This document shows, piece by piece, positions 12,701 through 30,154 of a stretch of 64,000 nt of DNA; within the stretch, counting starts at the first letter, position 1, and each line of letters opens with the position of its first letter. The notes under the pieces are model-generated. The model was given only the letters and a program-made list of their open reading frames with translations. It had not been told where the DNA came from and made no database searches. The stretch is from Balanoglossus misakiensis (taxonomy: Eukaryota > Hemichordata). The stretch covers positions 4,216,001-4,280,000 of the forward strand of contig CM082588.2 of the NCBI GenBank assembly GCA_040954595.2, read 5' to 3'. The translations under genes were made by a program, and so were the position numbers.

Positions 12701-15700
12701 CAGGCACCAATAAAACGGTTCTGAAGCGTCTCAGTATTCATAGAGAGAATGATCTAAAGTTGCCACAAGCACAATACGAGAAAAAGTTAGAGGTTTCAAG
12801 TAAACTAGTTAAAGGCAGAGATCAACTCCATGGTCAGATAAGTGTGACACAGGTGGAAAAGGCGACATACATGAATGAAGTGCCAATATGCCCGAGGATA
12901 TTGTGGGTGTATGGCCTTTCACTATCAATATCAACTTCATTTTTAACAATATCCTGTCACGAATCCAGCTTGACGCACGTACACAGCAAATACAAAGACG
13001 ACAGCAAGAGTACCAATGCCAAATATGAGTATTCATAAAATATAACTAGGTTTATGCATCTGTTAGATTTTACAACCAATATGAGACTTCTCCATCATTA
13101 ATCATTCATAAAATGAATACATTTCATTCTACCCAGATGCCTTCTCCAATTACAGCCTCATCCTCCATTTGCTACACTTAATTAGCATGGTACACTGAAG
13201 GCTTGTTTTCCAGGATATCAATTACTAATTATCTCCATAGGTTAATGTATCGTGCGTATTACTCGTGTTAGAGTGAATGAAAAATAACGATTAATAGAAT
13301 ATGAGGGACACTAAAACAAGGGAGACATCTGAGCACTGTTACATAGTGTACAAATAAAAGAAAATCAGGGACAGTTCTATGACGGGTGAAAATAGATAAA
13401 TTTCATTGTTATACTTACACCAGCATTAGCAAGTTCTGCAAATTCTGGAATTTTCCACAGAAACCTGTTTATTTGATAAAAAAAAAAAGATTGGCATAGC
13501 CTCTGAATCAATATTATAAAATCTGACAAAAACCATCTTATTGAGTACCAATCTACTGAAACAGAACATACTGTCATAAGTCACTTTCATTATAGGAAAT
13601 GGGATAGCTCGAAGCAACTGATGGAGGTATGCACTTCAAGTATACTGACAAAAGAGTTTGAAGGAGACATGTACGCTTTATGTTATTCTTTTAAAAAATT
13701 AGGAGAGAACAAAATCTCAAATGAATTTTCATCTAATAAGTCGATTTCACTTAGGAAATGGGATAGCTTGTATGAACTTCTACTGTAGTAACAACAACAC
13801 CACCCTTACCTGGTCAGTTCTTGCATTTGTTCAGTTGGCTTGAAGGTCAGAAGGGCACACCTGAACCAAGCATGGATGATTTGCTTCTGGAAGTCTGCAC
13901 CAATCTCCTTTTGCACTTTATCCATGATAGTCTGGTTCGGTAAGATATGGTACAGGTACTGGCAACAAATACTGAAGTAATACAAACACACACACACAAG
14001 ACATTACTCTGAGATAATGTGAAAAATCACCACCAAATACTAGTATATGTACATATACACTATCATGTGTATTAACAATTACTGTACAGATTCTAACAAA
14101 ACATACAATGCCATTTTGCTCTGTTTTACAATACTGTATTTCAAAGATACTTCATGACAGATTACATGTACAAAACAAATACACATTTTGCTTTCAACAT
14201 TTCGGTCATAAAATGTAGTGTGAGTCAAAGGTCGACATTGAAATGGGTATTACCTGGCATTGACTTGAGTATCCTGCAGACCGAAGTACTGAACCAGACT
14301 CAAAAAGGATGGAGTCGATGGATCTCGGAAAGTTGCACTGTGAACAAGAGAAATCAAAATGTAGAAAATTTATGACGGTACTATATTTGAAGAGTGAAGT
14401 GTTAAGAACCTACATACCAAATGTCAATGCAAATGACCAAGATATGGCAAAGTTGTCCTGAAAATACAAACATGCAAAATTCACCACAATTTGAATCATA
14501 GACTTTTCTACAGTCCAGGAACCTGAATACTGAATTTCAAAGCCAGTGGCTTCGGGGACAATGTTTGACCAAGATGGCACAAACTGCCCGCAAACCACAA
14601 TTTTGTAGATTTCATGCGAAAAAAATGAACAGACTTACCTGTCTATCGCCAGAAGAGTAAAATTAACAGCAATGTCGGCCAACTGTGAGGGTGCTGTCAT
14701 CGTCGTACTGTGAGATTTGATGAACGGATACACATTCTTCCAGAGTGCAGCTGCTATGGCTAAAATTAAAGATGATGATTGCTATGGTCAAGAACTGAAA
14801 ATGGTTGCAAAATTAAAATAATAAACTGCACACAGCAAAATTAGAACCACGTATGGGTACACACAACGTGAAATGCACCAGTCATTGTGCCCTAATTTGC
14901 ATGCATATTGTGCATGAATATGGAACATAGTGTACAATAAGATTCTACAGGTTATGGCAATAGGTGTATAATAATATGAATTACCTTTGTGCTGTAACTG
15001 GAAGACTGCACGGTTTGGTCCTTCGCTTTGTGACAGCGCTCGCTTGCTGACTGACCTATAAGATTTGGTAGTGGGGTATTATAACGGCTGAAAGTTGTAC
15101 TTTTGTTCACATGGGCCACACTTCATTGAGGACATTTCACATTCCCATCTGACCACAAAAGGACGTTATCTTGGACCATGTTTTTTTTACAAGATGGCCT
15201 CTGATATCTTCCCGTGAGATTTTGATGGCATCAACCTATGAGAAAATATTACATGCGTATTTCACAGACATACCTGTGTTGTACCAGAAGTGTTTGTATG
15301 CACGTCAGCGCAGCCTGGAGTTCATATTCCTTACAGACCGGAAGAATGTGGAGAAATCCTTCAGCTGTGAAAAATGAAGTGACAACCAGTGAAATACATA
15401 CATGTGTTGTCAGAACTAAAAGACAGTGAAGTTCCAGACATCATGAAATAAAAAAAAAACATGGCTGCATACTCACCAATCAGCTCATCTTCTGATAAAT
15501 TGAGATAAGTGCTCCTCTCAAAGATTTCCTGTATTCCATCAAGATAGGAGTTCAACAGTTCCCAGTATTGGTGGCGCCGGCTGGGGTCGCTATCCATTTG
15601 GTTAAAATCCCTAACAGCAGAAATTTGGACAACATTCATGTTTATCCACTTTCCATGGTAATAGTTGTCAACATTTCATTACAGGACTTACTAGAAAGAT

Positions 15701-15715
15701 ACAAGCCAGGCTTTC

Positions 15716-15749
<34 letters not shown>

Positions 15750-18700
15750 CGAATTGACTGCAAGAAGACACACCTACCTCACTATTTGATTAAACTGAGA
15801 TGCCAGTCTATGTGCAAGTACTTTAACATCAAGATTTTTGTCTTCATAAATGAGAATCAAAGCAAATAGACCTGCAATAAAGAAAGTTAATGTATGGAAC
15901 TTGAAAGAAAAGTCAGGTTCTGTCACTGAAAATCGCTGATTTCTTTCAAGGCCCACTATTAAAATTAGCAAATCAAATCACATATCTCTCTCATTTTTGA
16001 TATGATCGTTTACCAACTCTACATATTTTTTCTAAATTATAAACAAATGAACAAACCTTTCCAAATGACCATTCTCTTGCGTAGGTTTATCTTGTTGCTA
16101 GGCAACAAATCCAAGAGGTCGCACATCCTTCCACTCTGGAAATTAACATATTCATTGAAATTACCATATTATTTCTATTGCAAGGTACGACTCTGCAAAT
16201 CCCGAAATAGCATCTGTTTTCACACAATCAAATGTCAAAACAATTGAAAGGATTTCCAAAGACGTTTCCATGAGTGGTCATAAAGTCCAGGACTATATAA
16301 TCCTTTCACCCCCAGTTCCCTCTTCAGGGGTCCAACTCCACTAAGGAAACAATGGGGATGGACTGAACCATGTTGGTGAAAGGGTTTAATAAACAAGCAT
16401 ACAAAACCTGCGTGTTGCCCACTTGAGATTTTTGAAACCTAAAATGACAATCACTCACCACTTCCTCGACACCAGCAGTCATGGCCAGCGTCAGGAACAG
16501 ATCTATAAAATGTGACAGCCCAGTCTCTGTTAGCTCCTGCATTCCTCGCTGGTGAAACTTAGAATAAAACCTGCAAAGATAATTGACAATTACAATTGAT
16601 GTACAGTACTATACTGTGAATTCTAATACTGTATGTGGGTACATGTGCGTATGTACATGCATCTCTCTCTTTCTCCCTCTCCCTTTCTATTCTCCATCTC
16701 TCTCTCCCTCCCCCCCTCTCTCTCCCTCCCCCTATTTCTCTCTGTGACATCACAGTGCATAAATAAGCCTTAGGGGGGAAACTGGTCACGTTTTTCACAT
16801 TAATATCTTCTTTCAAGTACATCTCAGGTCACGATACATGCATGCATAACATACACAACTCAACTTGTCTCTCCACAAAAAGAAACGAAAGCCATCTGAG
16901 AACACTGAAATCATCAAACAAAATCTTGCCTACCTCCCCTTGAGTTGTTTCCACCCCTGGTTTCCGGGGGCTTTCTTACTTTTTTGTAGTTGTAACGCCA
17001 GCAGATTTAGAAATAATCCAAAACTGTTGGCTTTCTCATTGAAGACCCTGTTAGCGGGAACATGCAAAATTCTTGAATGAAAATCAGTATTCACAAACTA
17101 TCTGTGTTCATGAAATGAAACACGCACACACACATTTTGTATATGTAACTTAAAAATAACATCAATATTCTTACTTCAAGTGGTCACCATCATTCCCCTG
17201 GCATCTGTAAAAACATTCTTCAAACCACTTTGCTCCCGTTTTCCTGCAATATATCAAACAAAATGATTGTATGGTTCTTTCTCTGTTGTCATAGAGCAGT
17301 GATAAAACCCAAGCCATTGTCATTGTCTTCGTCACCACCATTGCCACAACCATCTATATAAATACCAGTACATAATAAACATCATTCTCACAAACACAGC
17401 TCATTTACTCACTTAGTGTTAGTTGCAAACTCTTGCAAACCCAGCCCTGGTATGTGGAAGGATTCATTCTGTTGGACAAAAGAGACAACAATGAAAACAT
17501 TATTTTATGCTTGGTATTAAACTAAAAAGACTGGCCTGCGTAACTTCACCTCTGATGTACCCAGCCAAACTGCAATCATGACTAATTTATCGATCATTTC
17601 TTTCCTAGCAACAAGCGATCTTACCAGACGTTTATGGTACCGTTCCCAAATTGCAGCGATCAACTTGATGTTGCACTCCCAGATCTGAGCCAATGCAATA
17701 CAGCAGTGCAAATAACATCGAACCTTGCTTTCCTCTGGTGTCCCATTCTTCGAGAATACAAAAAAAAATTTGCATGAGAAAAAATACACCAAAATATCAT
17801 ATATACAAGTACTGGCACACTAAGAGACCATGATGTATGGTTGCCTGAACATTACCTACCTGTGAAAAAGCTGCCTTCCAAAGATCTTGAACCATCAGCC
17901 AGTTATTCTTGAGGGGTATCTACAAACATCAACACTGTGTGGTTAGTACATGTACATAAATACTGCAAAGAATGCGAAAGAACATTAGTGGAGTGTATTG
18001 CATATTCATGAAAGTTAATTTGCATGAGGGTGTGACTTATTACATGATTGACAGCCAGTTGTCCCAGTTCATTAAATATTCATATTTATGAAAGATGATT
18101 TGTATGAGGGTGTGACTATTACCTGACTGACAGCTAGTTGTCCCAGTTCATCATATTGATAGAGAGGTGCCAGGTGCAATATAAGCCACCAACACAATCC
18201 TTGGACATCAACAGTCTGGAGAGAATCTACGAAACGAACGCATGAGTAAAACAATTAACATCTTCATGTGATTACCGAAATGCAAATGTGCTATTTCTTG
18301 CCCTACAGGTACATAGCTCAAAACTATAGAACATGCCATTGCAGTAAAACACATAACCTGATTGTAGTGTACAAGCAACTAAACACTTCACGGAGTGAGT
18401 ACTTCAAGCGAACATAGGTATTTGTGTGTCTCATAAAACAAAATTTGTATTCAGGTTTTTTTTAGCAGAATATTGAGGGCTACCTTCTGGTACACCGCAG
18501 TGAAGGATTTCTTCTGGGATCTGTCGCCTGAGAATAGTGTGTAGTATACTGTAAATGTGACACCAAAATGACTGAAAAACATAGAAGAAAACCAAGGAAA
18601 ATGTCTATTAGTTGGCTGCGTTGGATCAGATCATACAACAAAATGACGTGTATACATATGCCAACAGCCACAGCCTTAGTTGGTTTTAAAGAGGACATTG

Positions 18701-21115
18701 ATTGGTGGTCGTGGACCACAGCTACAGACAACCGGTTTGGAAGTTGCCTACCTCTGAACTCATCTGCTGATGCCGGTGGTCCAACAACTGTAGAAGCAAG
18801 ACCCACATCTCTTGGAAACAGCTGCACTGGAAAATGGTCGTCTGGTGGTACTGATGTTGACTGACCTGTTAGAAGTCAAAATTTCAACTTTTTGGACATT
18901 TTCCAATATGAAGCTCTACCTTAATATTAGTAAAAGAAAATCATGCGAGCTACACCTTAATTTCACAAGCAGTTCGAGACTATTCAGATCAATTAGGCTA
19001 TTCAATTGCATTGAAGCTGAAAAAATTCATGAGATTATGGATGGAGAAATAGAAAAGAAAAAATCACTGGACTTACATTCCTGTGGTTCGTGCTTGCTAT
19101 CAATATCAAGTCCCAAAGAAGTTTTTTTACATGTGTGTTGAAAAGTTGACATACTTCTGAATGTACAGCGAGATCTGAATGAACGGAGACACAGAGACAA
19201 GGATGGTTTTATCCTTTACCTACAATGGTTGGACCCACTTGTTTTTGAATCTGGACTTGTACACATGGGAAATGGGGGTGAAAGCATTAAATGGAATCTG
19301 AGGCATCAAAAATGAACACTCATACATAGATTATGTTCTCACAACGCCACTTGTAACCAGCTATACTTTTTGCCATCTGCAACAACATATTTCTACCCCC
19401 CTGAAGATTGAATGCAAACTGTTACCTTTGACCTTACAGCTGAACAGGTGTAGTATCTCCGCGATGGACCAATGAAAATCAAGATGTAAATGAAGTAGCT
19501 CTTTGCTGAGAGATTTCTGGAGAGAGGGAGAGAGAAATGTTTGGCAATTGGTCAGTTACAGGTTTCACTAGACTCAGACATGAGTGCTGGTGTTATGTTG
19601 GCATTACATCATACTAAACTGAACTGGCGCCCACAGCAACTTGCCAGGACCACTTACTTGCTGTAAAACAAAGAGACTCCCCAGATGGTTGATCAGACCA
19701 CTGATATGATGTAAAAACAGCGACGGAAACTCTGAGAGATTTCTGATGTGTTCACACTCAACACAGTAGGGATCCACTGGAATAGATGGACTGTAATATC
19801 TAGAAAATAAAAGTACATATCGAATGTCAGTTTCTACAATTCGAATTCAAACTTGTTTAAAGTTGGAAAGATGCTTAAAAAATGTCATTTTTAGGGAAGA
19901 AATGAAAACAAGTAAAATAGAGAAGAAACAAGTTTTTGGTTCCCCCTGTATCTATTCGTACTTTTTCATACTTTTGATTTCACTGGTGTATGTTGTACAA
20001 TGTGTTAAACTCACCTGTAAATGAAAACTTTGACATACTGCAAAAAATGACAACACTCTTTGTATACACACTGCACTTGACTGTTTTCGAGGCCTGTGAA
20101 GAGAGTTATGACATGAAAGTTACTGGAATGCGAGCAAATAATTCCCCTTTCAAATTAATTTGAACATCTCTTCATCTCTTGCTAACATCAGTCTGAAGAT
20201 AATATATCAGACATCTGTCTACACTAGACTACACCTAGACTGGCCAGCTGTAGTTGACTTTGGAGTATTACTGCAAAAGCTTGTTGTTTGTCAGTAAAGT
20301 GCTCAGTCAGAATAATTGTCAATTGACTTAGGATCAGTGGAAGCCTGATTCCTCTTTCCACAGCGTAAATTTCCATTTTCTTGTCCTTACCTCTTTGAAG
20401 AAACGGTGTGTTTTCAACGAGGCTTCCAAACTCACATAGTTTCTGTCTGAAAGGTCAAGGTCAAATAGTAAAATTACATTGTCTAATCAAATCACTGAAT
20501 CTAACAATGAACAATGTACTTGTAAACAATATGGTCAGTAGTAGAAAGAAAAATAAAGACATACCTTGTAAGGTAAAACAAAAGTTTTGTTTGGTGAACC
20601 AATGCTGAATATGTCACGTGGTTGTAACTATACAACTTTGTTATCGTGCCTTGAAAATGAGACTCATCGGGATCAGCACCATGGAGAACACATCTCAAAG
20701 AGCCAGTTGCCAGGTAACCATTAGATGCAAGTAGCCAATGGGGTGCAGGTTGCCATGACGACACCCCTGTTCCCCTCTTGCTGCATTGGAAATGTACTGG
20801 AGAGTGGCTTAAGTCTTCAACTGTCATTTTGTCAACATGTAACGAAAGAAACACATGTTTACATACAATGAAAAGTATCCATATAACTACATGTATAGTA
20901 TCGATATATCAATCCTCCCCATAGAAAACAGTGGATTCGGACCAAGTCATGGTGGTGAAAGGGTTATGATAAATTTATACTCAGACAACCTTACCTGTGA
21001 TGTCTTTATCAGTTTCAACTTTTTGTCGCTTGCTGGCTGGAGCCTCTAAATCATCAAGGCTAGGTGACAGGGGAGGGGTCATTGAGCCACTCAGGTCATC
21101 CACTTCGCACATCAT
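6774..21115 (-). CDS. MMS22L: MMS22L, DNA replication-fork repair scaffold, 35 coding exons, 1242 aa
   Basis: Coding exons, 5' to 3': 21115-20995, 20820-20565, 20446-20391, 20093-20015, 19799-19658, 19516-19433, 19213-19155, 18860-18752, 18571-18484, 18226-18123, 17919-17860, 17747-17550, 17468-17413, 17243-17175, 17047-16934, 16570-16459, 16135-16057, 15871-15778, 15610-15477, 15364-15274, 15055-14985, 14759-14639, 14337-14254, 13971-13810, 13464-13419, 12584-12498, 12007-11837, 11395-11273, 9471-9373, 8977-8915, 8423-8383, 8076-7936, 7804-7661, 7490-7299, 6852-6774. All phases agree and give 1242 residues, against about 1243 in human. Diagnostic matches are WVLLLQLLDHR, CYLHCCIALAQIWE, MQELTETGLSHF, KNLDVKVLAHR and LLNSYLDGIQEIFE. 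MMS22L partners TONSL and loads RAD51 at stalled forks. Start: first Met of an exon with no upstream in-frame Met. Exon 7 borders (19213-19155) are the least certain. Confidence 0.92.
8220..8368. mobile_element. Two head-to-head copies of a TTAA-flanked MITE (family A)
   Basis: A complete copy lies at 8276-8368: TTAA, an inverted end like CYCTTTCACC, about 70 bp, the inverted end again, then TTAA. A partial copy in the opposite orientation lies just left (8220-8261), so the two form a hairpin around 8262-8275. Both are inside an MMS22L intron. Confidence 0.75.
9694..10972. repeat. 127-bp satellite array, 10 copies, in an MMS22L intron
   Basis: Units begin at 9694, 9821, 9948, 10076, 10209, 10336, 10463, 10591, 10718 and 10846, each starting GTCTGTGGGCTTGAC. 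The period is 127 bp, with 128-bp variants from one extra base before the start and one 133-bp copy from a longer C-run. Copies are nearly identical, except the first, which differs at several sites. The array fills the intron between exons 11395-11273 and 9471-9373. Confidence 0.95.
11585..11655. repeat. Diverged single copy of the 62-bp repeat found at 27.5 kb
   Basis: The stretch with TACAAAGTAACAGCCACATT and TGCAATGATGTACATTGCAG matches the 62-bp minisatellite unit near 27,520-27,935 in order and spacing. It lies in an MMS22L intron, so this unit is dispersed as well as tandem. Confidence 0.75.
15716..15744. repeat. (TTTTG)n microsatellite
   Basis: About five tandem TTTTG units in an MMS22L intron. 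Confidence 0.9.
16297..16390. mobile_element. Family A MITE copy in an MMS22L intron
   Basis: Same inverted ends (CCTTTCACCCCC and GGTGAAAGGG) and the same internal order as the copy at 8276-8368. The terminal TTAA is degraded on the left side. Confidence 0.7.
16660..16745. repeat. CT-rich low-complexity tract
   Basis: Pyrimidine-rich CTCT and CCCT runs inside an MMS22L intron. The open frame across it on the minus strand is a composition artefact. Confidence 0.85.
19211..19291. mobile_element. Degenerate family A MITE copy
   Basis: Contains the internal order ACAATGGTTGGACC ... GGGGGTGAAAGCATTAA of family A with several substitutions. It abuts the proposed MMS22L exon 19213-19155, one reason that exon's border is uncertain. 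Confidence 0.45.
20907..20967. mobile_element. Truncated family A MITE copy
   Basis: The right half only: CCCCATAGAAAAC ... GGTGGTGAAAGGGTTA, matching the right half of the copy at 8276-8368. It lies in the first coding intron of MMS22L. Confidence 0.65.
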
Positions 21116-21397
21116 GTGATTGTGTGATGCAGGACAGTGCCAAAGAACGGGTTTGATTGGTAGAATCCCCCCTCCAGCTACGTACACCTATTCAAGAAGA
21201 ACGAATCTGGTCGATGGGAGTTTCAAGCATAACACCGAGAGATTAGATGGTGCAAAATCAAGCATCATAGCAACTAACCACTGTCACACAGTGTTGACAT
21301 ACGAGTTGTTGTCATGTTGTCCCTGGACTGTTGACATTCACAGGTTTTCTTCCGAAATTCATTCGGAACTGAACTTCAAACATGAAAATATAATGAT

Positions 21398-21873
21398 AAC
21401 TTACTTTCTTTGGGATGCAATCCTTAGGATCTGATCAACTAGGTCGCAATGCACACGATATATACAACAAGAGCAATCGCGAAATGGTACATCAACAAAG
21501 TTGAACTCCCGCCATATATTTACTTCCGGGGTCATAGGTTAAAAGCCGAATAGTGAAGTGTTCTGTGTTTTTATGACTTTTATATAAAATAGTGGCATTT
21601 GCATTTATTTCGCGTTTTACCAAAATGCTGGAAAAGACGAGTTTTATGCGTTTTTCTCACGACACAATGTATTTTAACTGTTTTGCAATTATCTGTGTTG
21701 GAGGAAAGATTTTGAACAAATGAACTAATATGGAGGCTACTGGCGCAGTTCTCTGGCTTTGTTCGTAATATTTTCGCGAAAGAGCGTTTTTCACCGATCA
21801 GGAACTGCTGTTACGTACAATAAATGAGCCATGTTACGTCTATGACAAAACGAGAGAGACCATCTCAGCCAAA
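21398..21873. promoter_or_regulatory. Bidirectional promoter between MMS22L and CDK8/19
   Basis: The two genes are head to head. A minus-strand splice donor (AAA|GTAAGT at about 21,398) ends a probable noncoding first MMS22L exon. The CDK8 start codon is at 21874. In between there is no TATA box at a fitting place, but a good ETS-type site (ACTTCCGG, 21532-21539) is present, as is common in shared housekeeping promoters. Exact start sites cannot be read from sequence. Confidence 0.6.
21532..21539. promoter_or_regulatory. ETS-family binding site ACTTCCGG
   Basis: Perfect core of the GABP/ETS consensus (CCGGAAGT on the minus strand), in the gap between the two divergent genes. Confidence 0.55.
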
Positions 21874-26153
<4,280 letters not shown>

Positions 26154-27269
26154 ACCCCCCTCCCCCCTCCTCCTTCACTATCACGAGGTGGACCGACTCT
26201 TAATCACTTGGGTTGGACTTGCGCACTCTGAAATGGGGGGTTTGCGGGAATATGCTAATATTTTTTTTAAGTTTTGAGTGTCTGTTAAACATTAGCACTC
26301 AATAATGAGAAAAGTTCCATTTGATATTTGACTCCTAATCTTGTTGTAAAACACACAATATACTGGTAAACATCCAACACAATTTTCCCAATTCAACCAG
26401 TTACTGGTCCTCATTACAAAGAAAAGAAATCAGAAACAAAAGAAAGATAATTCCAGTATTGTTGATCAGAAAACAGTAAATAGAGTTGAAAGGTTTTTTA
26501 TCCTTTCCGCATTGATCAGACCTGTTTACATTTTGAAAACACCATACATATGGGACAGCTTGCTGCATTGTTATGGAGGCTGACATTTGTTCAGGCCTGG
26601 CCGCTTAATTTCGATGTTTGTCTAATGCCTATGCTCATTTGCATATAGCAGATGTTTGGAGCAATGCCCTTTGTGGCACCCACTGTAACAAACGCCAAGT
26701 TATATCTCCAACCTCTGAAAATATTTCTGTTCTGAGTAAAATTTCTTTTATTCTAATACATGTAAAATTGCTTCTGCAAGTAAATGCAAACTAAGTGTTG
26801 AATCATACTAAATGGTGGTAAAACAATGCTCACTTTCACAACGGAATATTTTGGATACAACACTTGCATTTTTTGTAGCCAGTTAAGGGTCAAAGGTCAC
26901 CATTACTGGAGATTATTTTATCATTTACACATGTACTCACTGCCTGTACTACTTTATATGTTCATCATTGACAGTAAAAACTACCACAGGATTGCATTGC
27001 GATATTATTGGCCAAAAGGCCACTTCTGCGCAAATAACATAAAAGGTGCAATGTTTTCTCATGAAAAATGGCTCGGAAAAGAACACAAGACTTGCTTAAT
27101 GGTTACAAAAGACTAACTTGTCCAAGAAGATTTTTATCTTTGATTTAGAAATGTCTGGCTGCTTACAGACACATTTGACCAACACTTACAGCAGTTGGAG
27201 AAATATAAATACAGTAATGAGTGGCCAAGATGCAGTGAAACATCACTTCCTGAGGTGCCTTGTACCTCA

Positions 27270-27275
27270 AATAAA
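27270..27275 (+). promoter_or_regulatory. Poly(A) signal, probable for CDK8/19
   Basis: AATAAA about 1.1 kb past the CDK8 stop, followed within 30 bp by a T-rich and GT-rich stretch typical of a cleavage site. Confidence 0.5.
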
Positions 27276-27519
27276 AATTAGATTTTTTTTCAAGAGTGTG
27301 TGTTTGTAATTTTGATGTTTTTGTAATGTACTACTACTAATAGTTTGCTTAATTTCAGCAGTAATCAGTTTTGTTTTACTATCGGTGTTTGTCGATAGAG
27401 ACGGGTGAAGAGACACGTCAGTGTGTAGATATTTGAGTGTTGTCTCTCTGTGGAATTAAACTTCTAAATTATATTAAAACAAATCTGATTTCATTGTAGT
27501 ATATGCACACATCATAGCC

Positions 27520-27935
27520 ATTGTTTGCAGTGATGTACATTGTAGCAGTTACACTACAGTGTAGTACAAAGTAACAACCACATTGTTTTCAATGATGTAC
27601 ATTGTAGCAGTTACACTACAGTGCAATACAAAGTAACAACCAGATTGTTCTCAATGATGTACATTGTTGCAGTTACAGTACAGTGCAATACAAAGTAACA
27701 ACCACATTGTTTTCAATTATGTACATTGTAGCAGTTACACTACAGTGTAGTACAAAGTAACAACCACATTGTTTTCAATGATGTACATTGTAGCAGTTAC
27801 ACTACAGTGTAGTACAAAGTAACAACCACATTGTTTTCAATGATGTACATTGTAGCAGTTACACTACAGTGTAGTACAAAGTAACAACCACATTGTTTTC
27901 AATGAAGTACATTGTTGCAGATACACTCACTACAT
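27520..27935. repeat. 62-bp minisatellite, about 6.5 copies
   Basis: The phrase TGATGTACATTGTAGCAG recurs at 27531, 27593, 27655, 27717, 27779, 27841 and 27903 (a few bases vary), an exact 62-bp period. Each unit contains a short palindrome around CTACAGTGTAG. The array lies between CDK8 and the tectonin cluster. Confidence 0.95.
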
Positions 27936-28106
27936 TGTAATTTATTAAGGCAAAAAACTCAAAATCGATCAGCTATCAACTGCATACCAACAATCAAACA
28001 ACAGATAACAAATTGGATGGAGGACAAATAAATAAGGATATTTTTACCTGTCCTTCATAACGTATATTTGATTGAATAATTTTTCTGAGTGTTTCGAGTG
28101 AGAATG

Positions 28107-28116
28107 TATAAATATA
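28107..28116 (+). promoter_or_regulatory. TATA box of tectonin gene 1
   Basis: TATAAATATA, 63 bp upstream of the start codon. Confidence 0.6.
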
Positions 28117-28169
28117 AGATGTATCTTTGGGACCCAGGGTGTACATTGTCAGTCATCGATTCACACACA

Positions 28170-29115
28170 ATGAATGTCTTCGCAGGATTTCTGGCTTTTG
28201 CCGTTCTTCTACAAGAGGTGAGAAACAGAATCTCGGGAAGGGAGGGGCAGTTCATTATTTGCACTAATATTGGGAACCATTTGAAACTTGTAGATAGTCT
28301 GTACTAACTTGCATCGATAAACACACTTTCCACAAAACATTTTGCACCCTGTATTTTTGCTTTCAGGCACATGCAGTACCTGAGAGATCGCTCAGGGTTA
28401 AGATGATTGCAGTCGGTGAAGACAACAGACTGTACACTCGTAACCTAAGAAAGGGTACCTGGAACGACGCAGGTGATGAAAGTTGCTGTGTTATATCGGT
28501 GGCCAGAATGCCAGACGGATCTCTCCTTGGCGTTGGCGATGACAACCAACTCTACACCAAAATGTCGGCTAACTTTGGGCCCTGGGAAGGACCCATCCCT
28601 CGTAGCTGCTGCTTGCTCGACGTTGCCGTCATGGAGGACGGTACCATCATCGGCGTCAACATGAAGAGGAAGCTGGTGGTGCGCGAAGGCGGTCTTGACG
28701 GTGACTGGGTCGTCGTTGAGAACGGCTGCTGCCTCAAGGACGTGGCTGTCATGCCGGACGGAAGACTTCTCGGCCTCGCCAAGAACGGCAACCTCAACAT
28801 CCGTGAGGGCCTGGAGGGCCAGTGGTCGTACTTCAAGTCGGTGGGTCCCAAGATGGATGCCGTAGCTGTCCAACCCGACGGTGTGATATATGGTGTTAAT
28901 AGAGATACCTGCGAAATGCACGAACTTGGTGACGATGGAGTTTGGGCCGAAGAAGCTGTTCCCAACAGTTCCTGTATGATCGACGTCGACGCTGTTGAAA
29001 ATCTAGGTAAGAGTTGAAGAAACTATGGGGTCAATTGTTGTATTTTCACCGTTTTTGTCTTTTATACTGATGGTATTTCTTTTGTTTTCTACACCTAGCC
29101 AAACCATCTTCCTAA
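28170..29115 (+). CDS. Secreted tectonin-type beta-propeller protein 1, 234 aa
   Basis: Coding exons 28170-28217, 28367-29006 and 29099-29115. Exon 1 is exactly a 16-codon hydrophobic signal peptide (starts MNVFAGFLAF). Exon 2 encodes the whole propeller: five repeats of about 40 residues with the pattern GVxxDNxLYTR ... W ... CC ... V..MPDG. Exon 3 gives only the last few residues. The repeat resembles the tectonin/TECPR and fish-egg-lectin blade (W, then DG, then GVN and a Tyr-Arg strand). Cys pairs in several blades suit an extracellular protein. An intron follows 26 bp after the stop (29141 to 29376), and AATAAA is at 29489. First of six tandem copies. Carbohydrate binding is inferred from the family, not seen. 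Confidence 0.85.
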
Positions 29116-30063
29116 ATGGTGGTCCAGACATCGGCATTCACGTAAGTTCTAAATCATTAAGTATATCTTCTACGCGACTTTTTAAATGCATTCTCCGTGA
29201 ATTTCTCATGTCGTACTTTATTCCCAATATGGAAACATTTTAGGTTTATTGGTTTATGGACAAGCACGATTCTTCTTTTGTGACAATTTGTGTTGTTTAG
29301 GTTCGTTTTGGTTTCTGTATCAAAGTTCTTTGTTTGACCAATTGTCAAATTAAATTGTCTCTGTTTGATTTTCAGGTTGGACGATTGGTGCGAATTTTAA
29401 CTTCTTCATTCTCAGTGAGAAAAGTTAATCAGGGAAGGTTTACATTTGTGGTGACGGACACTTGAAATGTAATTCTCAAGAGGAAATTAATAAAGTAAAC
29501 CTGATGGTTCTATTCGTGAGTGAAGTGTGTCGTTTGGCCTATTGTCTTCATATTCTTAACATGGGCGAAATATCTTGTTTTATATATATATATTTGGGTT
29601 ACTTTTGCTAAACTAGTGTGAGTGAGTAAATGCGAAAATAATTAGTATCGAGGACTAGATCAACTTTGACAAGACCAGGTGGCATTTTTCTGACGAGAAG
29701 GTCCAAAACATGTCAAATGTTGTGACCAATGCTCGTCCCCAAAATCCATTCGACACATCAGTTCATGCTCATCAGTTCATTCTCGAAAGGTGTTTTTTTT
29801 TCTGTTTTGCACTGTTCACAGCCCTGCCGTGCCAGACATACGATGAATAAGCATAAGACAAGTTGCCAAGGTCATCCAGTTTTCCCAATTAACAGTAACT
29901 GTCGCCAACTTTTTCATTTGGAAGTCAAATATATTCGCCGGCTGTGATCCCGAAACGTCGCAGGTGGTGTCGAGTTCGTTATATATGCATATGAGGTGTT
30001 TCATATATCTTGATAACTGGAAACAAAATTGGATTCATTAAAATTAATTTGCAGAGAAAATTC

Positions 30064-30073
30064 CATAAATAGG
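30064..30073 (+). promoter_or_regulatory. TATA-like element of tectonin gene 2
   Basis: CATAAATAGG, 91 bp upstream of the start codon. A weaker match than in the other copies. Confidence 0.4.
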
Positions 30074-30154
30074 ATGTTCCAGAGACCATTTCTGTAGTCT
30101 CAGTTCTAGACGTGACCACACACCTACTGACAAGAACTTCACAATACTTCAAAG

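Larger units (their letters stand above)
26154..28106. other. CDK8 3' UTR, 62-bp repeat array, then tectonin gene 1 promoter
   Basis: No coding exon is visible. The first about 1.1 kb is the probable CDK8 3' UTR, ending near the AATAAA at 27270. The 62-bp tandem repeat follows at 27520-27935. Confidence 0.6.
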